A DNA stretch of 20,907 nucleotides, taken from Pseudomonadota bacterium (GTDB lineage Bacteria > Pseudomonadota > Alphaproteobacteria > Acetobacterales > Acetobacteraceae). The notes beneath the pieces were generated by a model. That model saw only the letters and a program-made list of their open reading frames with translations, had not been told where the DNA came from and ran no database searches. The stretch spans positions 1-20,907 of the forward strand of contig JAKAZX010000016.1 of the NCBI GenBank assembly GCA_021826485.1, given 5' to 3'. Below are positions 7,456-15,226 of the stretch, one piece after another; the first letter of the stretch is position 1, and every line of letters starts with the position of its first letter. The translations under genes and the position numbers were made by a program.

Positions 7456-8645
7456 GGCTGCGACTCCCCCAGCACGCGGCGCTGGATCAGATCGTCGATC
7501 TCCGCCTCGCTGCGGCCGAGCGCGCGCAGCACTTCGCGCGTATGCTCGCCCGCCAGCGGCGCACCGCGCGCCACCGTCGCGGGCGTGCGGCTGAAGCGCA
7601 CCGGAAAGCCCGGCGTCTTCACCCGCCCCTCGGTCGGATGCTCGTACTCGACGAAGGTGCCGTTGTGGCGGATCTGCGGATCGTCCACCAGATCAGCATA
7701 GCCGTAGACCGGGCCGGCCCAGATGTCGTTGCGGGCGAACAGGTCCAGCCATTCGGCCGTGCTGCGCAGCTTCAGCCGCTCGCGCGTGCGGGCGAAAATC
7801 TCGTCGCGCCGCGTCCAGGTATCCACCTCGTCGTCCATCGTCGCGAAGGAAGGCTCATCGATCAGCGCACCGAATTTGCGCAGCGGCGGGAACGCCACGA
7901 TGATATGGCCGTCGCTGGTGGCGAAGGCACCGTACGGCGCGCGGATATAGACATGCGCATGCGGCTCGGCCGAACGCTGCTGCAGCTTGCCGGCGACGGT
8001 GAACACCGACAGTTCCTGCATCTGCAGCGTGGTGATCGCGTCCAGCATGTTCACCTCCACCTTCTGCCCCTCGCCGGTGCGCTCGCGGTGCAGCAGCGCC
8101 GCCAGCGCGCCTTCGAAGGCGGTATAGGCGGTGACTGCATCGACCAGATATTGTCCGGCGGGCGTCGGCGGCTGGTCGGCGCGGCCGGCCGACAGCATGG
8201 CGCCCGACATGCCCTGCAACACCAGGTCCTGGCCGGGCCGGTTCACATACGGCCCCGTCTCCCCATAGCCGGACATGGAAACGTAGACGAGGCGCGGATT
8301 GACCGCCACAAGCGACTCGTAGTCGATGCCGAGCCGCTGCGCGACGCCGGGCCGGTAGTTCTGCAGGAACACGTCGGCATCGCGCACGAGTTGCAGCAGG
8401 ATCGCCTTGCCTTCCGGCGCCTTCAGGTCGATCGCCAGCGACCGCTTGTTGCGGTTCAGCGACAGGAAGGAGACATTGATCCGCCGTCCGCGCGCGCCGC
8501 CGGCCGCGACATGGCGCTGCCATTCGCCGTCCACCGGTTCCAGCTTGATCACATCCGCGCCGAGATCGCCGAGACGCTGGGCGGCGAACGGTCCCGCCAT
8601 CGCGATCGAGCAGTCCAGCACGCGATATCCCGAGAGAATGCCCAT
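7452..8645 (-). CDS. CaiB/BaiF-type (class III) CoA-transferase
   Basis: 397 residues. It has the typical start MGILSGYRVLDCSIAMAGPFAAQRLGDLGADVIKLE, seen here in short segments, then NRNKRSL, FLQNYRPG near 93-100, and MSGYGETGPY. D169 in QYLVDAVTAY falls exactly at the catalytic aspartate position known for formyl-CoA transferase (Asp169). Such enzymes move CoA from a donor thioester to a carboxylic acid, cytosolically and usually as interlocked dimers. The ATG shares one base with the upstream SDR stop (TGATG), and the gene overlaps the downstream crotonase start. The context says that an acid produced by the upstream redox steps is activated to a CoA thioester here. The specific acid cannot be read from the sequence. 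Confidence 0.9.
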   Translation of the reverse strand: MGILSGYRVLDCSIAMAGPFAAQRLGDLGADVIKLEPVDGEWQRHVAAGGARGRRINVSFLSLNRNKRSLAIDLKAPEGKAILLQLVRDADVFLQNYRPGVAQRLGIDYESLVAVNPRLVYVSMSGYGETGPYVNRPGQDLVLQGMSGAMLSAGRADQPPTPAGQYLVDAVTAYTAFEGALAALLHRERTGEGQKVEVNMLDAITTLQMQELSVFTVAGKLQQRSAEPHAHVYIRAPYGAFATSDGHIIVAFPPLRKFGALIDEPSFATMDDEVDTWTRRDEIFARTRERLKLRSTAEWLDLFARNDIWAGPVYGYADLVDDPQIRHNGTFVEYEHPTEGRVKTPGFPVRFSRTPATVARGAPLAGEHTREVLRALGRSEAEIDDLIQRRVLGESQP

Positions 8646-9400
8646 CACATCATGATCCAGCCGCCATCGACGTTCAGCGTCTGGCCGGTGATGAAGCCCG
8701 CAGCCTCCGACGCGAAGAACAGCATCGCCGCGGCGATGTCGGCCGGCCGGCCGCGCCGCTTGATGGACTGGTGGTCGAGCACGAACCGCACATACCCCTC
8801 CGGGTCTGGATGAATCCGCTCGGCATCGGTGGGAAAGGCGCCCGGCGCGATGCAGTTGGCGGTGATGCCGCAGGGGCCGAACTCGCGCGCCCAGGCCCGC
8901 GTCAGCGTCACCATCGCGCCCTTGGAGGCGACATAGGGCGCCAGGTTGGCCCAGCCGCCGGACCGCGTGATGCTGGACACGTTGACGATCCGTCCGAAGC
9001 CGCGCCGGCGCATCCCTGGCAGCGCCGCCTGCACGCAGGCGACCGCGGCGGTGACATTGATCCGCTGCACCGCTTCCCACTCGGCGAAGTCGTATTGCTC
9101 GAACGGCTTGGACGGATAGATCGCGGCATTGTTGATGACCGTGTCGATCGCCCCGTATTGCCCGGCGAGTTCGGCGACACGGCTTCGCACGCGCTCCGGC
9201 TTCGACAGGTCCAGACGTTCGATCTGCACCGCGCCCTGCCCGATTGCCGCCGCGCGAGCCGAGAGACTCGCGATCTTCGGCTCATCGATATCGACCGCGA
9301 TCACGCGTGCGCCCTGCGCGGCGAAGGTGAGCGCGACATCGGCCCCCAGCCCGCCCGCGGCGCCGGTCAGCAGCACCACCCGTCCGGCCAGGTCCGGCAC
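8645..9400 (-). CDS. SDR-family NAD(P)-dependent oxidoreductase
   Basis: 251 residues from a GTG start. I chose GTG at 9400 because it lies one base after the stop of the upstream DUF4432 gene and has GGAG seven bases ahead. An ATG at 9445 would add 15 residues and overlap the upstream gene by 44 bases. Classical SDR motifs are present: TGAAGGLG (12-19), an acidic D37 after the second strand that suggests NAD preference, NNAA (90-93), a catalytic serine near 143, and Y156 with K160 in YVASK. The C-terminus has GQTLNVDGGW. It would oxidise or reduce an alcohol/ketone in the pathway. It sits between the sugar enzymes and the CoA enzymes, so it may make the keto or hydroxy acid precursor; this is inference. 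Confidence 0.9.
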   Translation of the reverse strand: MPDLAGRVVLLTGAAGGLGADVALTFAAQGARVIAVDIDEPKIASLSARAAAIGQGAVQIERLDLSKPERVRSRVAELAGQYGAIDTVINNAAIYPSKPFEQYDFAEWEAVQRINVTAAVACVQAALPGMRRRGFGRIVNVSSITRSGGWANLAPYVASKGAMVTLTRAWAREFGPCGITANCIAPGAFPTDAERIHPDPEGYVRFVLDHQSIKRRGRPADIAAAMLFFASEAAGFITGQTLNVDGGWIMM

Positions 9401-9401
9401 C

Positions 9402-10601
9402 TTAGCGCTCCGGCCTGCCGCTGACGGGCGGGGCGGGAATGGCATCCCAGCGCCCGGTCAGCGCGGGATAATCGTCCCCCGGCTGCACGGCAATGCCGGC
9501 GATCCGCTGCTCCGCCGCCGCGATCGCGGAAGCGCCATCGAGCACCGAGAAGCGCACCGTGTAGTCGCGCGCCTCGCCGTGCTCCAGCCAGGTCAGTTCC
9601 CCGCGCTCCTTGGCGAAGGGCTTGCCCATCACGTGATTGCTGGACGGCTCCAACCCCAGCGCGTAGTGGCCGGCGTGGAAGTTCTGCCATTCATAATGGC
9701 ATGGCAGTTCGCACTTGTCGGTCTCCACCATGAAGCCGAGGCCGAGTGTATCGTTGACCAGCGCGACCGGCACCCTGCCGTCACCATCCGCGCCCATCCA
9801 ATGTTCCCAGACCTGCTCGTGGAAATTGACGCGCGGTGCCGGCATGTGGCGATAGCCGACGGCTTGCGCGCGATACTGGTCGGCATGCGCCGCCCAGGGC
9901 GTGTGCAGGATCGGCGCCAGGTACCGGCTGCCCTCGGCAAGCACCGGATGGCCGACGTTGATGTGGTACAGCATCATATGCGGCGTTCGGTAGAACCCGT
10001 GATTCACCACGCGATCATGCAGAGTGATGGAGGAGCCGCCGACGCGCGCCTCGATCCGACGGATCAGGTGCAGGTCCTCCCCGAACACGGTCGCCTGGTG
10101 CACCTGGCCTTCGCAGAACAGCACGCACTCGTCGCCGCGCCATTCCTCCCCATAGGCCAGCAGGCGGCCGGGGATCGTGCTGACGCGCCCGTGGATCGAA
10201 CTGTCCACCGACTTGCGATGCACGTAATGGTAATGCGCCGCGTCGTCGGAATGCATGAACAGGATGTGGTCCAGCCCGCCGGTGCAGAGCAGGCCGGAGA
10301 ACGACCGCAGCCAGGCCAGCCCGCCCTCGCCTTCGTATTCGTGCAGGCCGGGATGGCGGAAGCCGGTCGGCGAGTGCCAGCCGATCGCGGCGCCCTTGTA
10401 CTCGCAGTCGGCGATGTCGAAGGCGCGGTCGGCGAGCACGGTGAAGCGCAGCCCCGTGCCGGTGCGGAACTCCAGCATCCGTACGCCCCGCTCCACCCCG
10501 TCGCCCAATGTCATCAGCCGCACACCGGCGAACTGTGACAGCGCCCCCGCGTGCATCGCCAGATCACGGCGCGAAAACTGCCGACCGTACAGCGCCACCA
10601 T
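9402..10601 (-). CDS. DUF4432 family protein (aldose 1-epimerase-like)
   Basis: 399 residues starting MVALYGRQFSRRDL, with GGAG about nine bases ahead of the ATG, which follows the stop of the TIM-barrel gene by four bases. The sequence matches my memory of DUF4432, a galactose-mutarotase-fold family found beside sugar catabolic genes: LADRAFDIADCEYKG, an EYEGEGGLAW segment, GGLDHILF, HGRVSTIPG, a long His-rich sugar-binding face (HHMM-like HMMLYHINVGHPVL) and a late GLEPSSN. No signal peptide, so probably cytosolic. The likely role is interconversion of anomers or epimers of an oxidised sugar; no enzymatic activity can be assigned with certainty. Confidence 0.8.
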   Translation of the reverse strand: MVALYGRQFSRRDLAMHAGALSQFAGVRLMTLGDGVERGVRMLEFRTGTGLRFTVLADRAFDIADCEYKGAAIGWHSPTGFRHPGLHEYEGEGGLAWLRSFSGLLCTGGLDHILFMHSDDAAHYHYVHRKSVDSSIHGRVSTIPGRLLAYGEEWRGDECVLFCEGQVHQATVFGEDLHLIRRIEARVGGSSITLHDRVVNHGFYRTPHMMLYHINVGHPVLAEGSRYLAPILHTPWAAHADQYRAQAVGYRHMPAPRVNFHEQVWEHWMGADGDGRVPVALVNDTLGLGFMVETDKCELPCHYEWQNFHAGHYALGLEPSSNHVMGKPFAKERGELTWLEHGEARDYTVRFSVLDGASAIAAAEQRIAGIAVQPGDDYPALTGRWDAIPAPPVSGRPER

Positions 10602-10605
10602 GCGA

Positions 10606-11511
10606 CTACACTCCGTTCGCGCGCAGCTTGCCGTCCAGGAACCGCTTGGCCCGCGGCACATCTGATTCGTCGAGATGCTCGATGATGACGGAAATGTTGG
10701 GGTGCTTCTCGGACAGGCGACGGAGATAGAGGTCATAGTTCAGGTCGCCGAGGCCCGGCGCCGGCAGCTCGATCGCGCCGACACCGCGGAAGGAATGCGC
10801 CTCGGACGCATCGATGTCGGCGTGCTTCTCCGTCGTGTCCGCCGACCGCTTCACGTCCTTGGCATGGGCGATCCGCACCCGGTCCGCCAGTGTGTCGAAG
10901 ATCTGCTTCAGCACGTGGTCCATCCGGTCGATGTTGTGCGCCTCGAAATAGTTGGTCGGGTCCATCAGCAGGCCCAGCGCGGGGTGGTCGATTTCCGCGA
11001 ACATCCGCACCGTTTCCTCGACTGAGCCGACCACGTTGTTGACGTAGGTCTCCAGCAGGAACACGGCGCCGTGGTCATAGGCGACCTGCGCCAGTTCCTT
11101 GATGACGCGGCGGCACTCCTCGAACCCTTCCTCGGTCTTGTTGCGGGGATGGGCGACCCAGTCGGACTCGGGGCCGAAGGTGCCGGTTTCCGAGATCACG
11201 TAGGGGGAGCCGAAATGGCGGGCGTGGCGGATGATCGCCTTCAGGTGATCCAGCCGCCGCCGCCGCTCCGCCGGGTCCGGATGCACGATGTTGGTATAGC
11301 CGGAAATGCAGCAGACCGGCAGGTCGTGGTCACGGAACACCTCCCGCACCTGCTTCGCCTTGGCGGCGGTGATCGAGTCCGGGGTCGAAAAGTCGATGTC
11401 CTTGAACGCGAGATCGAGCTGCACCGTGTTGAAGCCGAGCGCGCGGATGCGCCGCGCCTGCTCGGCGAGCGTGTACGGGAAATAGCCGGTGAATATGCCG
11501 ACCTGCATCAT
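10606..11511 (-). CDS. Sugar phosphate isomerase/epimerase-type TIM barrel (AP_endonuc_2 family)
   Basis: 301 residues. Metal ligands typical of xylose-isomerase-like barrels can be placed: E154 (FLLETY), D184 (GLLMDPTN), H216 with K218/D219 (IAHAKDVK) and E278 (SVIIEHLDE). The family includes IolE-like dehydratases, ketose 3-epimerases, hydroxypyruvate isomerase and the DgpC/CarC-like subunits of C-glycoside-cleaving enzymes. The start is well supported: GGGAGG eight bases ahead of a double ATG. It sits 17 bases after the oxidoreductase stop. With that neighbour it forms a pair often seen in pathways that oxidise a sugar hydroxyl and then isomerise, dehydrate or beta-eliminate. The exact reaction is not assigned. 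Confidence 0.88.
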   Translation of the reverse strand: MMQVGIFTGYFPYTLAEQARRIRALGFNTVQLDLAFKDIDFSTPDSITAAKAKQVREVFRDHDLPVCCISGYTNIVHPDPAERRRRLDHLKAIIRHARHFGSPYVISETGTFGPESDWVAHPRNKTEEGFEECRRVIKELAQVAYDHGAVFLLETYVNNVVGSVEETVRMFAEIDHPALGLLMDPTNYFEAHNIDRMDHVLKQIFDTLADRVRIAHAKDVKRSADTTEKHADIDASEAHSFRGVGAIELPAPGLGDLNYDLYLRRLSEKHPNISVIIEHLDESDVPRAKRFLDGKLRANGV

Positions 11512-11528
11512 TGCCGCGGCCTCCCTGC

Positions 11529-12623
11529 TCAGCGGATTTCATCGACGGCGACGGCGCGGCGCGTGTCGAGTGAGCGGTATGCGGCCTCGACCAGCGCCAT
11601 CGTGCGAACATTGTCGGCGATCGTCAGCGCGGGCGGCTCGCCGCATTTCAGCGCCCATTGCAACTGCTCCATCACGCCGGCGAAGGCATGCGGGAACCAT
11701 CGCGTGTCCCAGTGCGGCTCGACCCAGATGCCATCGGTGTCGCGCACGCTGGCATAGCGCAGGGTGGAGGGTGCGCCCGCGGGATATTCGGGCCAGCCGA
11801 TGGTGCCCTGCGCCACGCCGCCGGTACCCTCGACCCGCCATTTGATGTAGATGTCGGAGGCAAATCCCTCCTGCCGCGGTCCTGACCAGACATCCTCCAG
11901 CGACACCGCCAGCAGGCCCGACGGAAAGCGCAGCGTGGACACGGTGATGCCGTCGCGATGCGCGAACTCGGTGCGCGGGTCACTGCGCGCGGCGGTGAAG
12001 ACGTCGGCCGGGTCGCCGAACAGGAAGCGCAGCACGTCCAGGTGATGGATGCTCATGTTCAGCAGCGTCAACCGCGGATAGTCGCGCAGGAAGCTCTGCC
12101 AGTGCGGGATCGCCCGCATCTCGATGGTGGCGATCACCGGCTGGCCCAGCGCATCCCGGTCCAGCAACTGGCGCAGCACCCGGATCGACTGGTCGTGGCG
12201 CATGTTCTGGTTGACCGACACCGCCTTGCCGGAGACCCGCGCCTCCTCCGCCAGGCAGCGCGCCTCGGCGTGGTCCATCGCCAGCGGCTTCTGGGCCAGG
12301 ATGCCGCGAATATGCGGCTGGCGCAGGGCGTGGCGGATCAGCGCCGGCTGCTGGTCCGGCGGGAAGGCGATGTCGAGGATTTCGACCGCCGGGTCCTCGA
12401 TCAATGCGGCCGGAGTGGGATGGACGCGCTGAATGCCCCAGCGCGCCGCCACCGCGGCCGCCCGGGCCGGGGTGCGCGAGGCGATCGCGGCAACCGGGAA
12501 GCCGGCAGCGTGGTAGGCGGCAAGCTGCACATCGGCCATGATGAAGCCGGCGCCGATGCAGCCGATGCGGAAATCCCGGCATCGGATCGGCGCGTCCGGC
12601 GTGAAGCCCAACGCCTTGTCCAC
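11529..12623 (-). CDS. Gfo/Idh/MocA-family NAD(P)-dependent sugar oxidoreductase
   Basis: 364 residues from GTG (GTG GAC AAG), with GGGGAGGAG immediately upstream. The N-terminal Rossmann fold has GCIGAGFI (21-28). QKP at 111-113 replaces the common EKP but keeps the lysine K112. The HHLD segment at 193-196 supplies the usual catalytic histidine region of the C-terminal substrate domain. Family members oxidise a sugar or cyclitol hydroxyl, or reduce the ketone, with NAD(P). It is the first gene of the minus-strand operon, divergent from the LacI regulator. The leader can fold over the ribosome site (12624-12658). The substrate is likely a sugar or sugar conjugate; which one is not visible. 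Confidence 0.9.
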   Translation of the reverse strand: MDKALGFTPDAPIRCRDFRIGCIGAGFIMADVQLAAYHAAGFPVAAIASRTPARAAAVAARWGIQRVHPTPAALIEDPAVEILDIAFPPDQQPALIRHALRQPHIRGILAQKPLAMDHAEARCLAEEARVSGKAVSVNQNMRHDQSIRVLRQLLDRDALGQPVIATIEMRAIPHWQSFLRDYPRLTLLNMSIHHLDVLRFLFGDPADVFTAARSDPRTEFAHRDGITVSTLRFPSGLLAVSLEDVWSGPRQEGFASDIYIKWRVEGTGGVAQGTIGWPEYPAGAPSTLRYASVRDTDGIWVEPHWDTRWFPHAFAGVMEQLQWALKCGEPPALTIADNVRTMALVEAAYRSLDTRRAVAVDEIR

Positions 12624-12658
12624 GGCTCCTCCCCGTCGGCGTTCCGGCCGACGGAGCC
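12624..12658 (-). promoter_or_regulatory. Leader hairpin that overlaps the ribosome binding site
   Basis: On the minus strand GGCTCCGTCGGC (12658-12647) can pair with GCCGAC (12640-12635) and GGAGCC (12629-12624), around the loop CGGAAC and a GGGGA bulge. The paired GGAGCC is part of the Shine-Dalgarno GGGGAGGAG directly before the GTG start of the Gfo/Idh/MocA gene. Folding would hide the site, so translation of the operon's first gene may be gated by it. The base pairing is seen; the regulation is inferred. Confidence 0.5.
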
Positions 12659-12711
12659 ATCATGCCACGTCAAAGCCCTCTGGAAAATGCCTAAAATTGC
12701 GCTGCCGTCAG

Positions 12712-12728
12712 AAAATGATGATTGTTTT
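12712..12728. promoter_or_regulatory. Candidate LacI-type operator (imperfect palindrome)
   Basis: AAAATGATGATTGTTTT is symmetric at six of eight half-site positions around a central G. It lies in an A/T-rich patch in an otherwise very GC-rich region, between the LacI regulator and the divergent operon, and overlaps the candidate -10 of the operon promoter. LacI relatives usually autoregulate through such sites. The site is A/T-rich and odd-centred, unlike the classic CG-centred operators, so this is tentative. Confidence 0.35.
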
Positions 12729-12746
12729 TGATGTAAGTTGCGCCAA
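12718..12746 (-). promoter_or_regulatory. Candidate promoter of the six-gene sugar/CoA operon
   Basis: On the minus strand TTGGCG (12746-12741) is followed after exactly 17 bases by AATCAT (12723-12718), each matching four of six consensus positions. It would give a leader of roughly 90 bases before the GTG at 12623, including the hairpin over the ribosome site. No transcript evidence is available. Confidence 0.35.
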
Positions 12747-12776
12747 GATGGCCGGGAAGGACGGGTGGAGGGCGCA

Positions 12777-13781
12777 ATGCGACTGACCATCGCCGATGTC
12801 GCACGGGCGGCGGGGGTTTCGCCGGCCACGGTGGACCGCGTCCTGAACGAGCGTGCCGGGGTCCATGCGCGCACCCGCCGCAAGGTGATGACGGCCGCCC
12901 AGGGGCTCGGCTATCTCGCCCCCGACCCCGGGGCGTTGCCGGCCCCGCCGCCGCGTCTGGCGTTCATCGTTCCCGGCGGCACCAACACGTTCCTCAACAT
13001 GCTCAGCACCGCGCTCAGCGGCCTCGCCGAACGTGCCGGCGCGGATGCGCGGATCGAGGTGCACCGGATGGACAGTTTCCATCCCGAGGCGCTCGCCGCC
13101 GGCCTGCGGGACCTTGCGCAGCATGTCGAGGGGCTGGCGCTGATCGCGCTGGACCATCCCGCCGTGCGCACCGCGATCCGCGAGGCCGCGTCGCGCGGCG
13201 TGCGCGTGGTGACGCTGATCTCCGACATCGCCGACGTGCCGCGCGATGCCTATGTCGGCACCGACAACCACGCGGCGGGCCGGCTTGCCGGGCATCTGCT
13301 CGGCCGCTTCCTGCGGCGTCCGGGTCCGGTCGCGCTGTTCGCGGGATCGCTCGGCTATCGCGGCCATGCCGAGCGCGCCAACGGTTTCCGCCGCATCCTC
13401 GCGGAGGAGTTTCCGACCCTGCCGGTGGTGGAAACCGCCGAGATGCACGACGATCTGGATGAAAGCTACCGCCTCGCCGCCCGCCTGCTGCGCCAGTCCC
13501 CCGACCTCGCCGGCATCTACAACATCGGCGCCGGCAATCGCGGCATCGTCCGCGCGCTGGAGGAGGCGGGGCGCGCCCGCGACGTGGTGTTCATCGCCCA
13601 CGAACTGACCGAGCACACCCGCCGCTACCTGCTGGCCGGCACGCTGCACGCGGTGATCGACCAGGGGCCGGTGCAGCAGGCGGAACTCGCCGTCGCCACG
13701 CTGCTGCGCATCGTGCGGGGCGAACCGCCGCGGAACACGCTGGTGCGCGCCCAGGCCATCTTCCGCGAGAACATGGACTGA
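12777..13781 (+). CDS. LacI-family transcriptional regulator
   Basis: 334 residues starting MRLTIADVARAAGVSPATV, the classic LacI helix-turn-helix, followed by the hinge helix region (RVLNERAGV, RTRRKVMTAA, LGYL near 45). A periplasmic-binding-protein-like effector domain follows (about 60-330), with YVGTDNHAAGRLAG and FAGSLGYRGHAERANGFR typical of sugar-sensing members. The ATG at 12777 is chosen because GGAGGG precedes it by a few bases and the helix-turn-helix begins there; an in-frame ATG at 12738 would only add an unrelated stretch. It is divergent from the Gfo/Idh/MocA-led operon, which it probably controls, with a sugar-like effector. The gene ends one base before the convergent amidohydrolase stop. 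Confidence 0.93.
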   Translation: MRLTIADVARAAGVSPATVDRVLNERAGVHARTRRKVMTAAQGLGYLAPDPGALPAPPPRLAFIVPGGTNTFLNMLSTALSGLAERAGADARIEVHRMDSFHPEALAAGLRDLAQHVEGLALIALDHPAVRTAIREAASRGVRVVTLISDIADVPRDAYVGTDNHAAGRLAGHLLGRFLRRPGPVALFAGSLGYRGHAERANGFRRILAEEFPTLPVVETAEMHDDLDESYRLAARLLRQSPDLAGIYNIGAGNRGIVRALEEAGRARDVVFIAHELTEHTRRYLLAGTLHAVIDQGPVQQAELAVATLLRIVRGEPPRNTLVRAQAIFRENMD

Positions 13782-13782
13782 A

Positions 13783-15159
13783 CTACGCCATCCCCTCCCG
13801 CGCGAACAGATGCGCCGAGCGCGCCCACACATCCTCCGCCACCGCCTGCGCCTCGGCGAACAGTTCCGTCTCGTCCAGATGCGTCAGCCGCCCCTGTTCC
13901 ACCAGCAGGCGGCCATCGACGAACACGTGCGTCACGTCGCTGCCGTTGGCGTTGTAGACGAGGTTGGCGACCAGGTTCGCGGTACGCAGCGGCTGGCACC
14001 AGGCTTTCCGCAGGTCCACCAGGATCACGTCCGCCTTCTTGCCCGCCTCCAGCGACCCGACATCGTGCGCGAGGCCGAGGCAGCAGGCGCCGTCGAACGT
14101 CGCCATGCGCAGCACGTCGGCCGCATTGCGGATGCCCACGTCGCGGAACAGCGCGCGCGGGATCACGATGGCCGAGCGCATCACCTTGAACATGTCGTTG
14201 GACAGCCAGTCGCTGCCGAGCGACACGCGCATGCCGGAGCGATAGATGCGGTCCATCGGCGGATAGTAGCCGCGCTTGCCGACCAGGAAGGCGGTGTGCG
14301 ACATGCAGGCGCCCGTCTCCTGCATGATCGCGATGTCCGCGTCATCGACGAACACGCAGTGCGCGCCGATGAAATCCGGCCCCAGCAGGCCGAGATCGTG
14401 CAGCAGCGGGATCGAGGTCTTGCCCCAGCTCTGCTGCATGAACTCCGCCTCCCCGGGCACCGAGCAGAGATGCGTGTGGATGCCGACGCCGTGCTTGCGC
14501 GCCAGTTCGCCGAGCCGCGCCAGCGTCGGCGGGCGCAGGCGGTCCGGCCCGTCCGGCGCGACCCGGCAGGTGATGCGGCCGTTGGCGCGGCCGTGCCAGT
14601 TCTCGAACAGGTCCTGCGCCTCGGCGAGTCCTTCCTCCACCAGCCGCTCGTCCCAGTCCCGTTCGATGCGGCCGAACCCGATCTTGGAGCTGTCCACCTC
14701 ACGGATTTCCGCCGCCACGATGCCGCGCAGCCCCACCGCCTCGATGATCCGCGCCGATTGCGGCTGATGCCACCAGCACTCGTTGATCGTCGTCGTGCCG
14801 GTCTTGAGCATCTCGACGCCGTGCACCATGCCGGGCAGCAGCACGTCCTCGCGGCGGATGACGTTCTCGTGCATGCCGAGCGCGATGCGGAACGGGCCGC
14901 CATAGGTCGGCACGTCCTCGGTGATCGCTTTGCTCAGCGCACCGGCGAGATGGGTATGGGTGTTGACGAAGCCGGGCAGGATCGCCTGGCCGCGGGCATC
15001 GATCACGCGGTCCGCCGTGGCCGCGTGCTCCGCCAGCGCCGCGGCGGCCCCGACCGCCGCGATGCGGTCGTCCTCGATCAGCACCGCACCGTCGGTGACG
15101 ACGTCGGCCTGCCCGCCGGCCATCGCGATGAGGTAGCCGCCGTGGATCAATGTCTTCAT
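13783..15159 (-). CDS. Metal-dependent amidohydrolase (ATZ/TRZ-like, COG0402-type)
   Basis: 458 residues from the ATG at 15159, which has GGAGGG nine bases ahead; ATG at 15168 abuts that site and is less likely. The barrel ligands are clear: H68 and H70 (NTHTHLAG), H228/H230 (IHTHLCS), H267 (GAHCVF) and D317 (LGSDW). Deaminases of this group (guanine, 8-oxoguanine, triazine) normally have HxxE after the third-strand histidine; here H230 is followed by Leu, Cys, Ser, with no Glu at +3. It may therefore hydrolyse an amide or C-N bond by another arrangement. It is the last gene after the importer and IclR, so the imported compound is its likely substrate. An 18-base hairpin (15178-15195) lies just ahead of its ribosome site. 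Confidence 0.9.
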   Translation of the reverse strand: MKTLIHGGYLIAMAGGQADVVTDGAVLIEDDRIAAVGAAAALAEHAATADRVIDARGQAILPGFVNTHTHLAGALSKAITEDVPTYGGPFRIALGMHENVIRREDVLLPGMVHGVEMLKTGTTTINECWWHQPQSARIIEAVGLRGIVAAEIREVDSSKIGFGRIERDWDERLVEEGLAEAQDLFENWHGRANGRITCRVAPDGPDRLRPPTLARLGELARKHGVGIHTHLCSVPGEAEFMQQSWGKTSIPLLHDLGLLGPDFIGAHCVFVDDADIAIMQETGACMSHTAFLVGKRGYYPPMDRIYRSGMRVSLGSDWLSNDMFKVMRSAIVIPRALFRDVGIRNAADVLRMATFDGACCLGLAHDVGSLEAGKKADVILVDLRKAWCQPLRTANLVANLVYNANGSDVTHVFVDGRLLVEQGRLTHLDETELFAEAQAVAEDVWARSAHLFAREGMA

Positions 15160-15177
15160 CGCCCGCATCCCTCCGCT

Positions 15178-15195
15178 GCGGCGCACCGGCGCCGC
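15178..15195 (-). other. Short perfect hairpin between the iclR and amidohydrolase genes
   Basis: GCGGCGC (15178-15184) and GCGCCGC (15189-15195) form a seven-base perfect stem with a four-base loop. It lies in the 67-base gap before the amidohydrolase, just upstream of its Shine-Dalgarno. No T-run follows, so it is more likely an mRNA processing or stabilising element than a full terminator. Confidence 0.4.
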
Positions 15196-15226
15196 GTGTT
15201 GAACCGTGCCGCCGGATCGCCCGATG

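Noticed and set aside
9401..9445. Longer N-terminus for the SDR gene from ATG at 9445
   Set aside because: It would overlap the DUF4432 gene by 44 bases and add a Pro/Arg-rich stretch before the Rossmann fold. GTG at 9400 has GGAG at good spacing right after the upstream stop.
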